From Valencia hispanica (lineage: Eukaryota > Chordata > Actinopteri > Cyprinodontiformes > Valenciidae): DNA of 64,000 nucleotides. This document shows positions 60,424-64,000 of the stretch, piece by piece (the first letter of the stretch is position 1; every line of letters begins with the position of its first letter). Under the pieces are notes generated by a model. That model was not told where the DNA came from. It saw nothing but the letters and a program-made list of their open reading frames with translations, and did no database searches. The stretch spans positions 26,045,461-26,109,460 of the forward strand of contig OY747713.1 of NCBI GenBank assembly GCA_963556495.2, read 5' to 3'. The position numbers were made by a program, and so were the translations under genes.

Positions 60424-60554
60424 CTGCAATCTCACAACTTTCTCATGGTCTATGGACGTGAATTGTGCAGCTGCTTGTGCATAAGGGAGGCTGAATCCGC
60501 TCTGGTCGCATACTGGAATAACAAGCGCCACTTCTTTCTCAACTTTCTTATTGC
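60424..60554 (-). CDS. Possible 131-nt exon, unidentified
   Basis: On the reverse strand an acceptor-like ccggctgag and a donor CAG|GTAAAA bracket an open frame. It reads NKKVEKEVALVIPVCDQSGF, then SLPYAQAAAQF and a short end RLQ, in phase 0. The forward strand is also open here (LCSCLCIREAESALVAYWNN), so the strand is uncertain. It does not match the phase needed for direct splicing to the exon at 53,395. Confidence 0.25.
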
Positions 60555-61098
60555 CTCAGCCGGATGAAACGTTGCATTGAGTACGGTGTCCAGGTCTGAG
60601 ATGATGTTCAGATGCTCTCATAAGAATCTTTTTTGATTGATTCAGTTTCCTAAACTCTGTGCTTAAAGTTGAAAATGACTGTGCGTCTGCATCAAGTGGT
60701 CAGTGGCGTAAATTGTAAACTTTCGCAATGAAGGACGTCTGTTAGTTTGTGTCCACAGGTGTTTCTGATTATTGTACTGACTGATGAATAGAGGTTGTGT
60801 CATAATAAACTGACGGCAAAAGCTCATCACACAAACACCTCAGATGGTATTCCTATTCCTTTTTGTGAATGCACTCACTACCTGATGGAGTAGTGGAGAG
60901 ATTGATCCGCCCGTCAGAAAGTGAACTTTTGTGTGATGTCCCCCTTCATTTTCTCACTCGATTTCCCTGCCACAGTAAGGAGCCCTGCTAACAACGGCCT
61001 TTACATTTTTCCATTAGGCTACAGTTTTAAAAAACCGATCAAAGACAGAAAATAACACAATCCCCAAAGGATTGTAAATTAGCCTATATTACAATGAA
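60555..61098. other. Non-coding, no feature recognised
   Basis: A mixed-composition stretch with no readable domain or terminal repeats. Confidence 0.5.
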
Positions 61099-61344
61099 TC
61101 ATGTCCCTTTTAATTCTTTGAAACATTGTACATCTGAAATTAATTTAATGCAGAGATCTCTGTCCAGAAACAAAATATTGTCCACAGTCCCTGGCTTTAT
61201 CTGCGCTCTCCGTTCCTGAATCACAAATTCAGTTGCAGAAAAATCTCTCTGCAGCGCAGGATAGCGGGAACATTCTGCTGTCAGCGCAAAGCTGGGGGAA
61301 TATTCTGCCATGTTCTCTCCATAAACACAATATATCAACACCAT
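61099..61344 (-). pseudogene. hAT-type C-terminal dimerisation fragment
   Basis: The reverse-strand frame contains PALQRDFSATEFVIQERRAQ followed by IKPGTVDNILFLDRDL. The pattern ERxFS..xFVxxERRxxxxPxTVDxIxFL is the C-terminal dimerisation region of hAT transposases and domesticated relatives. The catalytic part is absent. It lies downstream, on the same strand, of a THAP domain at 62.1 kb. Confidence 0.6.
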
Positions 61345-61651
61345 TCTCTTTGGGAGTCGTAAACAAACAAAAGTATTAAATTAATATTTTTAACCTGCAG
61401 TAAAGAAACTCCAGCCAGACCCATTAAATTTAATTGAAGTATCTTGAAACGGGTACCAGCGGCACTGCAGGACTCTGCCCTGAACATGTTCGCATACGGA
61501 CTAAAACCTTGATGTATCCACTGCAAAGAACGCTGCAGCATCTGTGCAGAAAGAAATCATGACTGTATGAGAAAGTGCAATGGAGTCATTTAAATAATAG
61601 TCCGTTCAGATACTGATTATGTGGAAATTGTGCTGGGAGCACAAGTAGATG

Positions 61652-62127
61652 TTAGATCTGCGCTGGTAAGAAATTCATCAGGTTTAGAAAAGTGGTCTGG
61701 AGATGTCCCTGGTGTCCCCGGCTAAAATGAGCCTCTATGCTTCTGGAAACACGAGATCTAACTGGGGGATCAGTGGAAGTCGAGCTTGTAGGAGTAGCGA
61801 TGCTGACGCTGTCAGTGTTGCGCAGTCCACAAGCATCACCACGGTACCGCCGCCACGCTGTCACACTTCTGCTGAACACTGTAGCCACAGCTACCGGCAG
61901 CAACACACACTAAACAACCCAGTGATTCCTTTATCATAGTAATAAAAACAATTCTGCTCAAAATGTTCCGAACAGAGAAGAGGAGGAGGAGGGAGCCCAC
62001 TACTCACGGTGCGTCTAACCTGTTTCACCCACTTAGACAGTAACTCTGGGTCTTTGGGAAACTTAAATAAACAGACACCGTCCTTGTGGGTATTTGAGCA
62101 AAATCCCCCAACATGACACGAAGGCAT
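61652..62127 (-). pseudogene. THAP zinc-finger domain, frameshifted
   Basis: From Met at 62,127 (preferred over 62,136 because THAP domains start right at the N-terminus) the frame reads MPSCHVGGFCSNTHKDG, then LFKFPKDPELLSKWVKQVRR and LLCSEHFEQNCF. All four zinc ligands (C, C, C-x2-H), the FP and the invariant Trp are present. The AVPTIF-type box appears as LLPVAVATVFSR, but in another frame from about 61,906. A frameshift therefore falls between 61,935 and 61,900. THAP domains bind DNA. A THAP plus hAT arrangement is known from THAP12-like proteins. Confidence 0.75.
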
Positions 62128-62280
62128 TGCGATCACTTCTCTTTGTCAAAAATAGAAAACAGCAGTCTCAGTCACAGCTGAAAAACCGCTGTCAAATGTC
62201 ACCAAACAGAATGCGTTCTCTCGCTAACGTCACTTCCGGCTTTCGGCTCGTTCAGTGCGCAGTGATACATTACTAAAAGT

Positions 62281-63055
62281 CACCGTAGCGGTTTTTTGCT
62301 CTCAGTAGGATTATACAGGGCGTGTTTATGACTTTGACATAGTCCATTGGGTTCAGATTTCTTTATTTTATGTTATGTTTAAAAATGTCAACTTCGTGTC
62401 ATGAGGTCTTTAAATCTTGTTTAAACTAACCTAATCTCGCCTCTGCCCAGACAGACCTTGAACGGTTAAAGTTCTCCAGGTTGCTCCGTGGATGATGGGC
62501 GAAGCTAACACAACGTTAGCCCGCAGGCTAGCCACAGCTACGATCCGTTAGCAGTGGGAGGATTATAGCTGTCGAATGGCGTAGCATTAGCTTGGACGGC
62601 GTGTCGTCCTCTCCGGCTTGCTAAACAGCGATCAGCTGCACCTCAGTTCACCGACACAGTAACTTCTCTGCAGGGTCAAGATAGCATTGTCCCAGGCTTT
62701 GTCGCGGTGGGGTAACGCTCCAGTCTCGACGCGGTTCTGCAGCATTCGGTAGCTTGTTAGCGGCTCGCTTCATACGGCAGCATCTGTTCAGAAAGCAGGG
62801 CTCAGGGCGGAACAGTGGGGTTTATCTCAAAACATTGGGTTTGATACACCTGATTGATCAGCAGTATTGTCGTCGTTGGAGTGAGATCCTCCCAGAACTC
62901 GCGTCTTTTCCCTCGCCAGCGAAGGAAGGATGGGATCTCTCCTGGCGCTGTTTAGCTGAACGCCAGAACTGGAGAGGGCGTGAAAATCTGTGGTGGTGCC
63001 TTTTATAACCTCTGGTCCTCTTCTTCTCCTGTCGGAGCTAGAATGTGGGTTAGCG
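62281..63055 (+). promoter_or_regulatory. CpG-rich promoter-like region
   Basis: Many CpG dinucleotides, gctaac/gttagc motifs (62,508-62,552) and absence of recognised repeats set this apart from the AT-rich surroundings. In one forward frame from about 62,680 it reads like a mitochondrial leader (LSQALSRWGNAPVSTRFCSI), but a TAG follows and no ATG is in place. Best seen as a promoter or 5' exon region, possibly divergent with the THAP frame at 62,127. Confidence 0.4.
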
Positions 63056-63229
63056 CCACCCAATGGCTGTGTCCGCAACAGCTGATAGGCCTAAAATCAT
63101 AGCAGCTGTTGTACTCAGCAACATTAGGATTGACTAACATTAGGAAAATACCTATACTAATCCTTAACATGACAAAAATATATGCTGAAGCATTGTCAAA
63201 AACCTCCAGAATAGCTTAGACTGAATAAT
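63056..63229. other. Non-coding, no feature recognised
   Basis: Transition from CpG-rich to AT-rich sequence; nothing recognised. Confidence 0.5.
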
Positions 63230-63595
63230 TTTTTTTATTAACCCCTTGAACTTTTCTACAATTTGTCACCTTACAATCAACAACCACAATGTTTATTTTC
63301 TTTAACCAGCATAAGTCCAAACAAATTAAAACATTGTTTATCTTTTTATTTACCAGAAATGTGATGTGATGAAGTGTGACGCATGTGAGGAATCTATGAA
63401 GCTTACTAAAAATTTGAACAGTTATTTCAAGGTTTCACACAACCAATTGTCAAGAGTTTAAAAAAAAAACACAATAACAACCATTGTTGCATCTAATATT
63501 TAGAACATAGTATTTATTTTTCAGTCAAAAAACAACAAAAGGGAGACAATGAAAAGCCCTTAAAAATGGGTCTGAAATTATGTTTTTAAAACCTT
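63230..63595. mobile_element. Tc1 terminal-repeat relic
   Basis: The sequence ccccttgaacttttctacaa, then tttgtcaccttacaa, is a typical Tc1 end. The following block (aaacattgtttatc and accagaaatgtgatg) matches 57,960-58,000, so it belongs to the same relic family. No transposase sequence was found. Confidence 0.6.
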
Positions 63596-63605
63596 TTTTT
63601 TAAAA

Positions 63606-63890
63606 CGTCCTGTCTGGCAGTGTGGCACTCAGAACTGATGTCCAAGTAGAAGCCCAACTGCTTTAATTTCACAAGTGGAGCATTACAGCTTTCGCTAGAA
63701 TACTCCGCTTAAAATATACATGTATGAAATCTTTATTAGAAATAGCTGTCGGTTTATCTCAAATACTATGGACACAGAGACAGAAAAGAAAGGGGGAATA
63801 AATTGTAGAGGTGCAACAAAAAGTAAAAAGGGAAAGAGGGAATTGAAGATGGAAGAGAGGAAGGGGAATAAAAAAAGTACAAGACCCTAA
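63606..63890 (+). repeat. Dispersed repeat, copy 2 (first copy at 31.9 kb)
   Basis: Collinear with 31,911-32,210: both begin gtcctgtctggcagtgtg, share gtggagcattacagctt and end in a purine-rich stretch. It is moderately diverged. The class is unknown. Confidence 0.75.
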
Positions 63891-64000
63891 GAAAAAGGCT
63901 TAAAACCATGTTTACAACATAGCCAAAATAATGACTTTCTTCAGTTATACAGACATCATGATTTCTCATTCCCGATCAAAGATGTATTATTAGTAAAGGG

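Noticed and set aside
62680..62870. A nuclear-encoded mitochondrial protein N-terminus
   Set aside because: The leader-like reading is interrupted by TAG and lacks an ATG, and no known protein could be matched.

Overview
The window looks like nuclear DNA from a teleost fish, probably a percomorph. It is AT-rich, intron-dominated and packed with fish-type repeats: L2-clade LINEs with the YADDTQLY reverse-transcriptase motif, a Rex3/RTE-like LINE tail ending in GGAT repeats, at least ten Tc1/mariner copies or relics, THAP and hAT fragments, and very long (AT)n microsatellites.

The one gene that can be read with confidence is the 3' part of necab1 (N-terminal EF-hand calcium-binding protein 1) on the + strand. 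Ten exons, from an EF-hand exon at 8,820 to the stop at 47,237, join in frame through GT-AG introns into about 272 residues: the end of the EF-hand region, the NECAB homology region, a coiled coil and the C-terminal ABM-like domain. The first exons lie upstream of base 1. An AATAAA at 47,857 probably ends the transcript.

Region by region: 1-8.8 kb is intron with two L2 fragments, a promoter-like possible LTR relic and a Rex3-like tail with a clean 12-bp target duplication. 9-17.5 kb is intron with Tc1 relics and a 200-bp (AT)n. 17.6-29 kb holds a Rex3-like relic broken by a THAP-containing DNA element, then an apparently intact DD38E Tc1-family transposon (26,649-28,266). 29-46 kb holds small exons between two sibling Tc1 elements, (AT)n arrays and a deleted LINE. 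48.9-51.9 kb is a long antisense L2 copy.

From 52.8 kb there are hints of a second gene on the - strand: two splice-compatible exons with stop and poly(A) signal, convergent with necab1. Further on are a Tc1 copy with intact TA duplication, a CRE-containing possible first exon (59.6 kb), a THAP/hAT relic (61.1-62.1 kb) and a CpG-rich promoter-like stretch (62.3-63.05 kb). Apart from necab1 and the DD38E transposase, nearly all open frames here are transposon debris or simple-repeat translation.
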